Shown piece after piece: positions 23,179 through 36,026 of a stretch of DNA of 64,000 nt. The stretch spans positions 124,001 through 188,000 of the forward strand of contig JAVTLE010000015.1 in assembly GCA_033439295.1 (NCBI GenBank), given 5' to 3'. The notes beneath the pieces are model-generated. The model made no database searches. It saw only the letters and a list, made by a program, of their open reading frames with translations, and was not told the DNA's origin. A program made the translations under genes and the position numbers. Origin of the DNA: Deuterostichococcus epilithicus. Taxonomy: Eukaryota; Chlorophyta; Trebouxiophyceae; Prasiolales; Stichococcaceae. The stretch's first letter is position 1. Each line of letters starts with the position of its first letter.

Positions 23179-26100
23179 TCACTGCGTGAGCGCCTGCACC
23201 GTCGCCAGCCGCGCGCCGTGCGCCGCGGCCAAGCGCCCCAGCAGCGCAGCCGCCTCAGAGCGCTCCAGCCGGCTGAACTGCAGCTGCCGGCCGCCGATGT
23301 CGGCCGCCAGCGCGTCCACGACATCCGCGGGAAGCAGGAAGCCGGCACCGCCGCCGCCGGCGCCCGCCGCCGCCTCTGGGTGCTCCGCCAGCGCCGCAAA
23401 GCAGCGCAGCGCGGCCAGCATGGTGGCCGGCTCGAAACGGCGCGCTGTGAGCCGCGTCTGCCGCGCCAGGGCGGTCAGCGCTGCGACAGCGGCGTCGCTG
23501 CCCGCTTCCGGTGAAGCAAGGGAGCCTGACGCTGAGTCGCCATTCACCTCGGCGGTGCCGCCGACGGGCGGCATCAGGAAGCTGCCATGCAGCGAGAAAC
23601 CTTCGATCTGCGCCAGGCACAAGGGCTGCGCTTTTGAGATAGCGCTTTGAAATATCGCCAACATAATGCATAATCGCCCGTGTTGTTGATGCCCTGCAGT
23701 TGTGGCGGTGTTGCCTGGGAAGGCAGAAACATTGCAGAAAACGTGGGGAGCTCTGCCAGGAAGTGGGGAGCCAAGGCAACAGCGCTTGATGGACTGGAGC
23801 GCCAGTGATCATCTCGGATTGGTCAGAGGCTCCAGTGCAAGGTCAGGAGTGGGTCGAGGCGGGCGCCGCACCGGGCCGTCTTCATCGTCCGACGAACTGA
23901 AGGCGGGGTCCTCCTCGCCGCCGCTGGAGCCGCCGGAGGCCGCCGTCTCAACGTCCGCCAGCGACTGCGGCGCAGTGGGTTTAGTGTTTAGGGTTGGAAG
24001 CAACTCCACAGTAGGCGACATGGGTTCTGAAAGACGAGTCACGGTGCAGGGGGAGCTCGCTGATGAGGTTGAGCTGGGACGGCAGACCCGGCATGGCTGT
24101 GCGCCAGCCGAGCCGCAGAGGCTGCTGCTGCTGGCGGCGCGGAGCCCGCCTAGGCAATCCTGCAGTCTGTCGGACCCGCTGCCCGAGCCCAGCTGCTTTC
24201 GGCCCTGTTCGTGCTCACGACCTGCGCGCGCTGCTTCACAACCAGGGGGCTCGCGGTTCCGCACCGCAGCAGGGGGCTGGTCCGTATGTCCCGAGGACAT
24301 GCGCAAGCCGGAGGAGGCAGGCACATGAACATTTTCCGTTGTTTGCTTTACCGCGCACCTGCCGAGCGCTGGACAGGCTTTCCACGAAGCGGCGCATGGT
24401 TGCGGCGTCCTCGTCGCCGCTGTCGTCCTCCACAGTCTGCATCGCCGTCGCAGACAGGCGGCTGCGGGCGCCGCCCTGCGCATCACGGGAAGGACGCCAA
24501 TCCAGCACAGCGCCAGCCCTGAGCGGTCATTACATCTAGCGGCCGCCGGCCAGACCAGACCTCGGCTTCATTGGCTGGATGCGAGAGCCGCCTGTGCGCA
24601 CCACCTCCCCAAATGCGGAGATCCTGTTCTGCAGGGTGTCATGCCCTGCCGCCATCTCGTGCATGCTCGCCAGGTTCTTCATGCTGATCCAAACCAGGTG
24701 GGGTTCGGGCCCACCTCTGTCTGCGCCGGCCATGCTGAAGCGGGTGCGTCGGCAGCCGCGCCTTCCGCCGCCGCCAGCGCCTCCATTGCAGTCAGCGCCT
24801 TGCACACCATCGGCGGCGGGAAGCTGGGAGCCGCGGCGGCAACGGCCGCCAGCACCGCCCCCTGTGCCGCGTCGGCGGCCTCCGGTGGCAGACGCGCCAG
24901 CGCTGACAGCGCCTGGGTTTCACGTGCACGAAGCTCAGTCTCGAATGAGTACTTGAATGCATCCGCACGCCCAGGCAGCAGGCACTGTGACGTTCAAGGG
25001 ACGACGCGGAAGCCACAGCAGCAGTTCCTCGCTGCAGCCTCCACCGCTGCTGAAACGGCAATGCCCCAGATGCGAAGGTCAACGCCTGCCAATGCGGCAG
25101 TGTTCCAGCCGCGTTCTTGCCAGCAAGGGATGCACTTCACGCCACGCTCTCAGCGCTGGGTGCAGGAGCCTGCACCGTGGAGTTCATGGCTTCGTTGGCG
25201 CAGCGCACTGACTTTCGCAATAAGCCCTTGCCTGCGACAGCTGCGCCGCATTCAGATCGGCGGCTCCCGCCGCCAGCGCACCAGCCAGCACCTCCAGCGC
25301 CCTCTCAACACCGGGCGCACCGCCGCCGCAGGCGCCGCCGCCGCCTGGTGCCGCATCATCACCCTGCCCGCCAGCCGCGGCACCGGCCGCTGACTCGGCC
25401 GCCCAGCCCGGATCACCCGCGCCCAGCTTCGCGAGTCCCGACAGCGCCGTCGCGGAGGTCTGGGCCTTGAAGCCGAACGGCGGGTTGCGGCCGTCCGACG
25501 CCGAGACGCCTTCCAGCAGCAGCGCCAGCGTCGCAGGCCGCGGGGAGTGCCCCAGGGTGCCAAAGCCCCACAGGGCCTCCGCAATGTGCGCCGCCTTGAA
25601 GTCGGCGGCGCTGTCCTCAATGCGCCGCTCCAGCGCCTGCAGGCAGCCCAACGCCGGGCCGTCAGACCGCAGGGCAGCTCGATGCAGGCACAGATCAACT
25701 GGCACAAGCAAGTCACGCCCACGAGATGATGGGAAACGCTGCATATGGGCACCCTCATAGCAGCTCCCAACTAAGCGAGAAATGGGAGAGTTCTCGGGGT
25801 GCAGGCGCCCTTGAGCGAGGCTCTTGAAAATCAGAGGGCGGCATCGGACAGGTCGCACAGGTCCGCGCGCAGCCCGAGCTTGCAAGTGAGTATGCTTTCG
25901 CATGCAGGAGCTGCCAGCTCCATGCTGCCTCAGTCGAGGACCGCAATTGAGAAAAAGCAACACCTCCAGCAGCCGGTCGCCCGGGTGACTGCACAGCCGC
26001 GCGTAGCCCCAAGCCAGGCTGGCGACGTTATAGGGTGACAGCTTGGCGGCGCGCGCGACGGCGGCGTCCGCCGCGTCCGCCAGCAGCGGCCCGGCAGGGC

Positions 26101-28047
26101 GGAAGCGCAGGGCCCCAAATGCGCGCACCGTGTTGGCGATGTGGCCTGCGGGCGGCAGCATGTGCGGCTGAGAGCGTCTGCGACGAGGAACCGTGTGGTC
26201 GAAGGCTCCTGGTATAGCTGGCAGGGACAGGTGATTCGACCTGTCTGCGGACGGCACCAGCGGGCCTGCCTACCAGATAGGAACACGGGCTTGCTCTGGC
26301 TGAACAGCGCACACAGGTGGCGCCAACTCAAGGGCGCAACATGTTGCAGACCACCAGCTTTTGGGAACGTAAGTCCCTGCAAAACACCGTGCTGCTCACC
26401 AGGCGCAAAGGTGTGCAGGTTCTGTGCCGCGGCGATGGCAAGCGCGCCCAGCGCCGCCTCGTCAGGGTGTGCGCCCAGTTTTGGGTATGCGGCCAGAATG
26501 GCGGACAGATTGCGGCCCTTGAACGGCGCGCGCATGCCCGCGAGCGCCACCGCGCGCGCTGTCATGCGATCCAGCAGCCCGGAGGCCCTGCGGCGAATTC
26601 GTGGCACGATGGACATGGGCTGATCGAGGCTGTGGAAGCGGCGCTCACTCCCTCTTATCCCCCGATCGGCGACGCCGGAGCTTGTTGTTCACATCACAGC
26701 GGTGCACTTGCTGCGGGCATGCATGCTCGTCGGAGCCCCATCGCTGCATCTTGCCCATCTCACATCAGCGCCTGGGGAGGTCGCTGCCGGGCTCGCGCCG
26801 CGCATGCAGCAGAAATGAGCCACCAGAACACGGGATCCTCCGGTAGCGGCGCAGCAGGGAGGGGTGCCTACCTGAGCGCCTTAGGGATGTCGCTGCCGGG
26901 GCCCGCGGCCGCGTGCAGCTTGACCAGATGGCCAAACGCGGCGCCGAGCGTGATGCCGTCCAGTTCCCGGCTGAAGCGGTCCACCACGGCAGCCACCTCC
27001 TCCCATCGGGCGGCGTGCGTGATGGCCGCGACGACGTCGGAGCGCCCCACGTAGCTGGCCCCGCGCCGGGGCTGGTAGTCCGGCATGTCCGGCAGCGCCA
27101 GCGGGTCCTCCTGCAGTTCTCGGGTGTGACAATGAGCACTGGCTCTGAGCACTTGAGCCACTGAGCAATCTGGTTGTTGTAGGTCATTCACAGATCGTGG
27201 GGTGTGTCGACGGCTGGTCTCTGCATGCGAGAATGGTCCCTGCATGCGAGAATGGTCTCTGCATGCGAGAAGCGGGGGCTTGGGTGCGCCTTGAGGTGCA
27301 GTGCGCTTGCATGAGCAAAAGTGCAAGGACTGCGTGGGTTTGCTTGGTCGAAGCTCAAGGCAGCGTTGGATCATTTGCAAGGGCTGCAGTGGGGCGACTG
27401 CATGCGGCGCCGCTGTGAAGGCCAGGCCGCACTTGCAGCCCTCGACAGCCCTGATGGGAGCGTACCATTATGATTGCCTCAAAGCACATGTGCCACTCGA
27501 CAAGGGCTTTCCAGTAGGACTCTGCCACCTCACGAGCCCGCACCGTCGATTCATCGATGCTGCACTGGAGGCGCGCTGGCGGTCTTCGCAGCTGGGCGGC
27601 GCGACCGCGCGGCAACGGCGCCTGCCCGCCCGCCGGCCTCGCGCCCGCGCTCCTGCCGTGCGCCATTGGCGCCGCCGCCGTGCCGCTCCGCAATGCCTTC
27701 GCCGCAGCCTGGCCCTGGGAGCCCTGCGACGCTCTGGCTGCTCCAGGGGCACTGGATGCGCTGCGGCCCACGAGGCGACTGGCGGCTGCAGCGGGGTGGG
27801 CAGCGCTGTGCGGCGCGGGCTCAGCTGGCCCCGGCATCGAATTGCCTGCTGCTCTGCCCCCTCCCTGCGGCTCGTGAGCCGGCTGCCGATCGACCTCAGC
27901 AGCCGCCGCCGGCTGCTCGCTGACGGCGCTGCCGCTGCCGGTGCTGTGTGCCAAAGCGCAAGTGCGGCGGTGGCGGCACGTCAGCTGTGCCTGAAGCTGT
28001 GCACGCGTCGGACCTGGTGTGGCGCTGATCCGCCAATGAAATGACAT
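23179..28047 (-). CDS. OPR-like organellar RNA-binding protein
   Basis: This is a helical-repeat protein of the octotricopeptide/FASTK-like group, whose members bind plastid or mitochondrial transcripts in green algae. The N-terminus (Met at 28047: MSFHWRISATPGPTRAQLQ) is basic and poor in acidic residues, as in a transit peptide. Exon 1 runs to about 27550. A second exon (about 27118-26870) reads VVAAITHAARWEEVAAVVDRF. Repeat-bearing exons follow: FKGRNLSAILAAYPKLG (about 26600-26405), TVRAFGALRFRPAGPLL to YNVASLAWGYARL (about 26145-25935), FKAAHIAEALWGFGTLGHSP and ALSGLAKLG (about 25690-25220), and ALSALARLPPEAADAAQG (about 24920-24740). Then come an acidic stretch GGEEDPAFSSSDDEDG (about 23950-23870) and a last exon to the stop at 23179. 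The W-G/A-L-LG pattern recurs about every 35-40 residues. No C-terminal RAP domain was recognised. Junctions after 25200 are approximate. The target transcript cannot be inferred. Confidence 0.72.
27217..27273. repeat. Three-unit tandem repeat, 19-bp period
   Basis: Three near-identical units containing CTGCATGCGAGAA lie in the first intron of the OPR-like gene. Each unit includes the palindrome GCATGC. Confidence 0.85.
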
Positions 28048-30230
28048 ACTCTGCTGCATTTTTGGTGCTTTGAAGCCGCAAGATTGGACCTGCAGCAGAC
28101 ACAGCAATCCGCAATGCGGTCAGGGCCCTGCCTTTAGGCCATGAGAGCGCCACACACAAGGCATCGCCAGAAGTAGTCTTTTCCATCAGCTCAAATGGCT
28201 GACGCACGCACTCAGGGGGGCCAAGGACCTCGACATTGGGTGACGCTTGTGCGCACCTGAAGGAATGAAGAATGCACTGAAGCGCAGTGGGTTGCACCGC
28301 AGGGTCTCAGTTGGAGGATTGCCCGATGCTGAAACAGATTAGACGGATGGTAGCAGCTGAGAGATCCGGAGGAGGTGCTGCCTTCCAACACCACTGTTGC
28401 AGCGAGGCCTACACCGGCTGAGCAGGCAAACTATGCGCGTGAAGACCGAGAGCAAGCTAACTAATGCGATCCTCAGTTTTCTGGTGAAGCCCTCCGTTGG
28501 GCTGGAATCAAATAGATTTTGGGTGCTTTGCCCAAAAATTTGGCTAAGCATCAGGGGGCATGCGATCGGCGAACGGGTGAACACAGCAAGGGCACGACTC
28601 TCAACACGAAGGATTCACGCTGGATCTCTTGGCAGAGCTGACTGTGTAAGATTGCAGCCCAGATGCGCAGTCCACCAAGGTTCTGTTGCAAAACGCTGCC
28701 TATGTGCCGTTTATCACCAGGTCAATCGCCAAGACTGCCTCCACAGCGGCCTCGCAGCTTTCCGCCAGTGACGGAGGTTTCGCTACTCCCGGAGCAGGCG
28801 CGCGTGATGGTTCGGCAGCACTGATCGGCGTCGAAGGCCAAACGCATGTAAGTGGGCGGCCTGAAAGAGCTATCAATCGCACGCCAGTAGACTTCAGCCA
28901 GGCAGCGCATCGCGAGCGGTCTCCAGTTTCGAACTGGGCTTTGCCACTTCCGTCACCGCGTGGAGGAGGCAGGTGAGCGGTTCAGGCCGTTGAACCGCTG
29001 TAGTATAGTGAACAAAGCATCAGGAACCTCAAGATGGATGTCGGGTTGTGTCATGCGGGGGACCTTGGTCAGAAAGAGAATTGTGATCGAGTTCGCCCGT
29101 GGTGGAGCTGTAATCCACAGATGCACTGAAAGACGGCTCTTCGTTCCCGAAATTGACGCTGCACGCGTACGTGCAGGTTTCACGCCCTAGCCTGCGATAG
29201 GCGGGAGGCAGCACATCCATGTGCGGGACGTTACAGCAGAACAGCGCAGCAAGTCTAATCTGTGGCTCCGGGGTGCTGCACACCCTATCACCGGGCTGAC
29301 GCGTTCATGCACGACTGTGACGTCAGCCGCACGCAGCTACGGTGGGGCTAGCATTCGCTCTCGCGGCGAAGCAGCTGCGGTGGCAGCGGCGGCTTGGGAG
29401 GCACATTTCCTGCGGCAAGTGCCACGACGCGGCCGACATTTCAGGATGCGCCGTCGAAGCGACGCTGAAGGTCGCTGGACGAGCGCCGTGGAGAGGCACA
29501 GTGGCGCTCCATGGGCAGCAGCACCAGATTCGAGCTATGAGCAGGCGGACGGGGCGGCGGCCAGCAAAGCGACTCCCGCTGCGGGGTGGCCCGAGACGCC
29601 CAGCTGCCACTTTCAGGTGCCAGACGGCAACGAACACAGAGGTGCCGCCGAAGCCGCGCAGAACGCAGCGGCTAGCGCCATCAATGCCTTTCCGCCGCAC
29701 GCCACGCCTGCTGGCGACGGCAGCAGCGGCAGCGCAGGCAGCGGGGGCGGCGGCGGCGGCAGCGGCGCCCCAGATGTGCTCAGACACGCAGCGGCTGCAG
29801 AGGCGACAGAGGCGAAAGCCGATGCCATGCAGTCGGCGGCGGGTTTGGTACTCGGCACCGACATCCCGAAGCATGCGCCAGACCAGCCGGGCGGCTCTGC
29901 CGGCGGCGCTGCACAGGCAAGGCCGCATTGAATATACTGGAACAACCGCATGTCCTGCACCTGCTGCACAGCTTTGCAGGTTCTGCGACTCCTTCCACAG
30001 GACAGACAGCTCGATCCAACTCGCAGGGGGCTTCGAGGGTCCCGAGGGCCCTCAAGTCTCTCGAACCCATCGCATGCCCAAAAGGTTGTGCATGCCAGAA
30101 CCCGAGCATTGCCACCTCGAGCTCGAGCTCGAGCTCGTCGAGCATCGACACCCGGCGCCTGACGTCGGTGACTGCCTGCCGGGTCTGCGGCACCTCGCGG
30201 GGCGGGCTCTCACCCTTCTTTGCACCTGCA
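28048..30230. other. Divergent region between OPR-like gene and carrier, with an unassigned open frame
   Basis: 28048 to about 29220 shows nothing recognisable. From 29221 to 29931 the + strand is open for 236 codons. The translation is Ala/Gly/Ser-rich with a Gly run (GSGGGGGGSGAPD) and could be an N-terminal extension or first exon of the carrier, or chance in GC-rich DNA. The opposite strand is also open there. A hexamer TCGAGC-type repeat lies at about 30115-30143. Upstream exons of the carrier should be in this interval. Confidence 0.3.
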
Positions 30231-33200
30231 GGCCGCACCGCGGCAGCTGGCGGTGGTGTACGGCGCGTCCACCGCCTGGCCGTTGGCGCACCTGCCGAAC
30301 CCTGCTGCTCACGGCCCGGCGTCGACGGCACTGGGGGACAGCCTGAAGGCGGAGCATCACTTGCCAGGTCAGCGGCCGCCGGCGAATGGCGATGGTGACG
30401 CGGGCGGCAGCCGCCCCCTGAAGCTGCTGCTGGCAGGTGCTGGTCTAGCTGCGCCTTCGTGGTCTGGCTCATCGCTGCCCGCCTCACGGCATGCATGCGC
30501 CGCAGCCGATTCTGCCGGAACCCTTGACAATGCCGGGCAGCCCATCCTGTGCATGCAGCTGCGCGGTCGGCATTGCAGAGGCGGCTCGCGGTGGCTCGTG
30601 CATCGCTTGAGATACTGCACCGCCTGCTTGCAGGTGGCATGGCGGGCGCACTCAGCCGCACCGCCACGGCGCCAATGGATCGGCTGCGCATGCTGCAGCA
30701 GGTGCACCGCGGCTCCCGGCGGCTGTCCATGCGGCAGGTGAGCAGCGAGCTGCAGGCTTGTCGTATGTTTCTCTCTGTATGCCGCTCGCTGGTGTGTTTG
30801 CATGCACCTCTGGATGCAGGGCACTGTGCTTTCAGTTGGAATCTGGAGAGCGCAAGTGCTCATGGAGAAACCATGTGGATAAGCTGACAACTCTGGCGCC
30901 AACTCTGCGAGAGCTCAGCTCGGGCGGAAACGCGACTGCACGAGCGACCCGCTGAAAGGATCCTAGCTTCTAAGCAGCAAGGCAGACGCATCTATATGCA
31001 TGCATCAGCACAAGAGCTAGCAGTGGGGGCAGTCGGCGGCGTGCGCTCTTTCTCTCTAGCACCAATCGGTGCACATGGCCAACATACGCTGCGCTCGCTG
31101 CCATCCGTGCCGCAGAGGCCGGGCTGACGGGCGGCGCGGCCTGCGTGCCTTAATCGAATGCAACATGTGGCTTTCAGCTCCCGGTTTGGCGCCTGTTCCA
31201 CCAATGGCACCCGCACACGCAACGCAGGGCCTGGCGAAGATGGCCGGCGAGGGCAGCCTGCGCGCCTTCTGGCGCGGCAATGGTGCCAACGTGGTCAAGA
31301 ACATCCCGGAGATGGGGCTGAAGCTCAGCGCGGCAGACCAAGCGCGGCAGGCACTGTCCGCCGACGGCCGTCGGCCGACGCTGGCGCAGCGTCTGGCCAT
31401 TGGTGGCCTGGCCGGCGCCTTCGCGCAGGCCGCCATCTACCCGCTGGAGGTGGTGCAGACGCGGCTGGCGGTCAGCTCCGCGGGCACCTACTCGGGTGTG
31501 CGGTCTCTGGAGTGTCGGACTGCGGCATTTTCTTGTACGTCAAACAGAGTCTGAGAATACCTAGGCAGGTTTCGACTATGGGCAGACCCTGTCGGCTTCT
31601 TGGGAGAAGAGTCTCCAAGTCAGAAGGGAGGCCGCAGCGTGAGCACCAACAGGGTGCCTGGCGCGCCGCCAGCGGAACCTCCTGCTGACCCGTGAGCAAC
31701 CCCGCCCAAGATTGTCCTCGAACCGGGAGGCATCTGACAGGCGACGGCCACGGCGGCGGCGCCTCACTGTGTGTGCGCCGGCGGGCGTTTGAGACACAGT
31801 GGCAACGAAGTCAAAACCCCAAGCTCAACAACCGAATTGTGTGCCGGCAGGCATCTGGGACACGCTGGCCAAGACGGTGGCGCAGGAGGGGCCGCGGGCG
31901 CTGTTCCGGGGCCTGGTGCCCACTATGTGCGGGATCCTGCCTTACGCTGGTGCGCCAAACCTTAAACACTACATCCCACCGCTGTGGCCCAGCTTCTTGC
32001 AGCGGTGGCCATGAAGCCGCAGTCACGCGTGCGCAGACGAGGGGCCTGCAGAAGTATGCTCAGTGGACGAGCAATATGCATCTGCTGGTCTAACCCAGCA
32101 CATTCACCGTCGTCTTGGCAGTGGGCATCCACCTGCCCGCCTTCCGTGAGCTTGAGACCCTACTTCTGGGTGGCAGCTGGCGTCAGCCGGCTTTCGATGC
32201 GATTCAGGCATCGACATCGCGGTATTCGGCCTGCTGCGCGAGCGCATGGCCGACAACGCGGCGCGGTGTGCCGACCTGGCGGAGGCGGCGGCGGCATCGG
32301 GGATGCCGGAGTGTGCCGCTGCAGCAGAGGTGTCCGCTGGCGGCGGTGGCGGCGGTGGCGCACGGCTGCGGGCCGCCAGTCCCTTGCCCGCCGAGGTATG
32401 CCGAGGACCTTGCTGCTGGACCTCCCGAAGCTTGCAGGCCACCTCGCATGGGAGGAGGACCGTGCCGTGAGAGCCAGTCCCTGCTGTGTGCCGAGGCACC
32501 GCTGTGCTGGCATCCGACAATGCGTCTCCAGCTCCTACTGCTCGCAACTGAGGACAACCCTGAACCCTGCGCGCGATTACTGCGCGCCCTGTTCCTTACT
32601 GTTCCCCGCAGCCTGCATCTTGGGCCACCGGGAAAGGTGACAAAGGTGACAAAGGTTACTCCTCGCTGTCTGTCTTTGACAATTGTCGGCTGGCGTTGCC
32701 GCCGCTGGCATGGCGCCTGGCTGGCTGTCCCTGCGGGATGTGGATGTAGTTTAGTAGCCGGCCTGAGTGTTTCCCCCATCCGCAGGCGCTGGAAGAGCGC
32801 TATCTTCTTACAGACGCTCTGCTGGCGGCGGGCACGCTATCGTGGACGACCTGGAATGGGACGCAGTCTGATGCTCCGTGCTCTTGATGCCTCAGAGCGT
32901 CCAGCCAGGCTGTCCAGGCAGCGCGCTCCTGCCTGCCGCAGGGCGGCAGCGAAAGGCGCCAGCCGCCAGCGGGCGCCACTGGATGGGGACAGGCCATCTC
33001 GAAGACACCCTGCATGCGGTTTTGACACTTGGCCCCCATGACGGCTTCCGGTTCAAAGATGCAGAGCAGCAAGGCAATCTCGCCTGCCTGCCGCGCAGGC
33101 AGCGCCGGCGCACCAGCCGCCGGCGGGGGCGCTGCTGGCGGCGGGCATGCTGTCGTCCACCACCGCGCAGCTGGTGTCCTACCCGCTGGGTCTCGTGCGC

Positions 33201-34724
33201 ACCCGACTCCAGGTTGCTTCATGATCGATGCCTACACCCTTGCCTCCCCCATCAGCAGCACGGGTCCGCGTTTCGAGCAACAAAGTCGCCTGGCCCCGCG
33301 GCGCCGCTAGACCCTGAACCCTGACCCCCCGGGGCAGCTGGGCCATGTGAGCCACACGCCATCATGACCCGCTTGGAAGTATCCCAGATTCTCCGATGCC
33401 TCTTGTATCTTAACGATCGGGTGTGGTGACGCATGCTGACGCTGTGCTGCCCTTCGGCAGTGCATGGCTCATGCGACCTGCTTGCACACGCCCCTGTGAA
33501 GGCAGTTGTAGAGATCGGACGTCGCAGGCCCCTGCACTCCTGAGTCACTGGCATGCCGCAGTCCGCCAGTATCCACGATACGCGACGAGTGCTGGCGTGT
33601 TTGCCAGCATGACGGAAGCTGCCCTCTGTGTGTTCTGGCTGGCCCTCACAAGCCTCATCATGCGGCTTCGCTGCAGTAAATCCGCAGGATTCACAAAGTA
33701 AACGTTACCAACACCCGTCTTCGTGGCGGTGCCACTGGCCAACGATGGGCTCTTTTGCGCACTGCAGGCGCAGGGCATGGGCGGGCGGCCGGTGATCTAC
33801 GCGGGCATGCTCGACTGCTTCCGCCAGATTCTGCGCACTGAGGGTGCGCTCCTCCGCAACTCGTCTTGCAGCATGGCCGGCCAGGCTAGCTCATCGCCGG
33901 AGCCGCGGCTGTGTGCTGGGAGGCGGGCCTGACACTGTGGGGGGCGCACTCTGGGCTCTGTGACCCTTACGAGCACCCTGTGCAGGATGTGACTGCAGAT
34001 GCCCTTGCATGTGACCAGAAGCCAGCAGACCGCGTCCCTGCGCGGTGGCATGAAGGAATGTCAGTGCACAGCCCTGAGCCGGCTCCCCTGCTGCCTGAAC
34101 ACATATCACTTCTCAGTCTCTCCAGACATAAGCTGCATCTTCTGCTCCCATCTACGAAATAGGGTATAGGCTTCCCTGCTGAGAAGTCCGTGTGACCCCC
34201 GAACCGTCACCCACAGGGCTGCGCGGGCTGTACAAGGGGCTGGGGCCGGACATGGCGAAGATCGCGCCCGCGGCGGCCATCTCGTGGACCGTCTTCGAGC
34301 GCGGTGCGCCGCCAAGTCTGGCATCCGCCACCTGCCTTGCCTTGCAGATGCACCTGAACGGCCCTGTCTGTCTCGGCATTGTCATAACCGATCTAAGGGT
34401 TTGCGAAGCTTTGCCCCCCCCCCCCTTCCCCCGGGGCACACCCAGCCGCACTCCTGAGGGTCCATGTTTGCTTTGCATGTGACAACTATCAGCATCTGAA
34501 CGAATGGGCAACATGTTGAACGGAACGTGACTGTTGCATCTGCATCTATCTGGCTATCTGGCAGGAGGTCTCGCCACTAATAAGCTGCAGAGCAGGTTCC
34601 CAATCATGCGCTTGCCCCCAAGGGTCCTGCAATTCTGCCGTAGTTGTGAACCGATCGCTGCATGCGCTTGATACCCGCAGGCAAGTCGTGGCTGGGCGTG
34701 CACGAGGTGCCGTGCCACCGCTGA
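30231..34724 (+). CDS. Mitochondrial carrier, ATP-Mg/Pi (SCaMC/APC)-like; 5' end uncertain
   Basis: This is an inner-membrane transporter, probably exchanging ATP-Mg or ADP for phosphate. Exons join in phase: about 30231-30436, 30634-30737, 31228-31495, 31851-31949, 32208-32395, 33117-33212, 33768-33843, 34217-34303 and 34681-34724. Three carrier repeats are visible. Repeat 1 reads LAGGMAGALSRTATAPMDRL with FWRGNGANVVKNIPE. Repeat 2 reads GGLAGAFAQAAIYPLEVVQT with LFRGLVPTMCGILPYAGIDIAVF. Repeat 3 reads TAQLVSYPLGLVRTRLQ with LYKGLGPDMAKIAPAAAISW. The third signature P-x-G/A-LVRTR without an acidic residue, and PYAGID at the end of repeat 2, are typical of the ATP-Mg/Pi subfamily. An Ala/Gly-rich insert (ECAAAAEVSAGGGGGGGARL) sits between repeats 2 and 3. 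No EF-hands were seen in the part read, so Ca2+ control is unproven. The first exon and Met were not located. Intronic exon echoes occur before two exons. Confidence 0.88.
31729..31804 (+). repeat. Two intronic echoes of a carrier exon head
   Basis: GGAGGCATCTGACAGGCGAC near 31729 and GCCGGCGGGCGTTTGAGACA near 31777 resemble the acceptor and start of the exon at 31851 (GCCGGCAGGCATCTGGGACA). Similarity runs for about 25-35 bp in each. Confidence 0.65.
32634..32661. repeat. Short tandem repeat, 9-bp period
   Basis: GTGACAAAG occurs three times, the last copy diverged, within the intron between carrier exons at 32395 and 33117. Confidence 0.8.
32810..32985 (+). repeat. Two intronic echoes of a carrier exon head
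   Basis: Near 32812 the intron reads ALLAAGTLSWTTW in one frame, against ALLAAGMLSSTTAQ at the start of the exon from 33117. Near 32957, GCCAGCCGCCAGCGGGCGCC matches the acceptor region ACCAGCCGCCGGCGGGGGCG. Both precede the real exon in the same intron. Confidence 0.75.
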
Positions 34725-36026
34725 GGTGCCGCGCCTTCAGGACTCACCAGCCGACCGGACAGCAGGCCAGTCAGGCCACCGCCGCGGACGCCCGGAGGTT
34801 AGCGCATTATTTGCAGCCACCAGAAAGGGGCAGGTCAGTGTCCGGCTGGCGGTGCCATGTGCGGTCGGTGCCAGGCTGTTCGGCTACCTGGGCTTGCAGC
34901 GGCTGCGGCAGGCAAGCAGGGCGATGTGGGCTCGCTTGAAGCAGCAAGAAATGCAGCACAGCAGCAGCAGTGCCTGGCGGTTTGCGCGGCGAGCGTATCA
35001 GCCGCGTGTGCGACCGATGTAGATGATCTGATCGATGTAGCCACGACACTCATGCCAGTAGTCTTGGCATATTATATAGCCAACCAACCCATCAGCCGCC
35101 GCGCTATGGCACTGGCGTAATATTCGCTGCTCGCTCATCAGCCCGCTACTGTACACTGCTTTTATCAATTTGATGGTCATAGCGGGAGTGAGCATGATGT
35201 GCATTATCAGAGACTGTAGCGAGCGTGTATATGTGTACTGATTTCGGGTTTGAGCTCAGAAGCTCCGATGCCGTGCCCAAGATGTATGTGTCGAGATGTA
35301 GTAACACAAGGTGTCAATTCAGCTTCTGTGACGCAACGCGGTGGCCAAATCATGAAAGGATACCTAGTCACGGGCAATGCATCACTGACATTGAGCAGTG
35401 TGCCGAAAACACATCCCGGGACATCTGAGGGAGCTACCGAGTCTGACTTGCGCTCGACACTGATATGGGCAGGTGTTGCGCCACCTGCCGAGTGGCCGTG
35501 AACTTGTGCCTGCGCAGACACACTCTGGCATCGTGGAGTCCTTGACCTGCATGGAAATCGTCGCAATACGATGCATGCTAATCATACACTCGGCAGCTAT
35601 GTCACAGGAGAATGAGCTGCACTTTGATGCTGATAACATGCATTCGCCGCCTTCAAATGATTGCTCGCTCTGTTGTGTCTCCAAAGGAGGGAATCACTGC
35701 ACAACGCTTCGGTATAGGCTACAAATATTTGAGATGTATTATGGCACGGTCCAGCGTGATGGCATGCAGGGTTCACGGTTCTGGGTGTTATTATTGGATT
35801 CGCTGCCGCTTGAATTGGCGGCGGCCACGCCTTTGCCACAGGGTGCCCAAACGAAAAATCATATGTTTCTGGCAGATGATTTGTTAGATGGTCTGTTCAC
35901 TTTGTCATTTGAAGGCCGGTGGCTGGCCTCGCATCGGCCGCGTGGCCAGTCGTGCAAGTTTGTTTGAGCAGACCATCTGGGATGGCTTGATCAGCAAGTG
36001 CAACGCAGAGTGCATTGGCCCCTGCG
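34725..36026. other. Intergenic region between carrier and helicase
   Basis: Composition drops to lower GC between about 35000 and 35900. A + strand frame is open for 164 codons at 35473-35967 but gives no family match and lacks the GC-rich third positions of neighbouring genes, so I do not call it. The rest presumably holds the carrier 3' UTR and the helicase promoter. Confidence 0.35.

Noticed and set aside
23179-28047. Pentatricopeptide repeat protein
   Set aside because: The repeats are about 35-40 residues with W-G/A-x-x-x-LG patterns typical of OPR/FASTK-like proteins, and PPR signature positions were not seen.
29221-29931. 236-codon open frame as an independent gene
   Set aside because: It is low complexity and open on both strands. 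It could be carrier 5' sequence, but there is no homology to decide, so it is only noted as unassigned.
34412-34432. Long C homopolymer in a carrier intron as a regulatory element
   Set aside because: A simple homopolymer run with likely length error; nothing else supports a function.
35473-35967. 164-codon open frame in the lower-GC region
   Set aside because: No family match, and codon composition is unlike neighbouring genes. It lies in the interval expected to be the helicase promoter.
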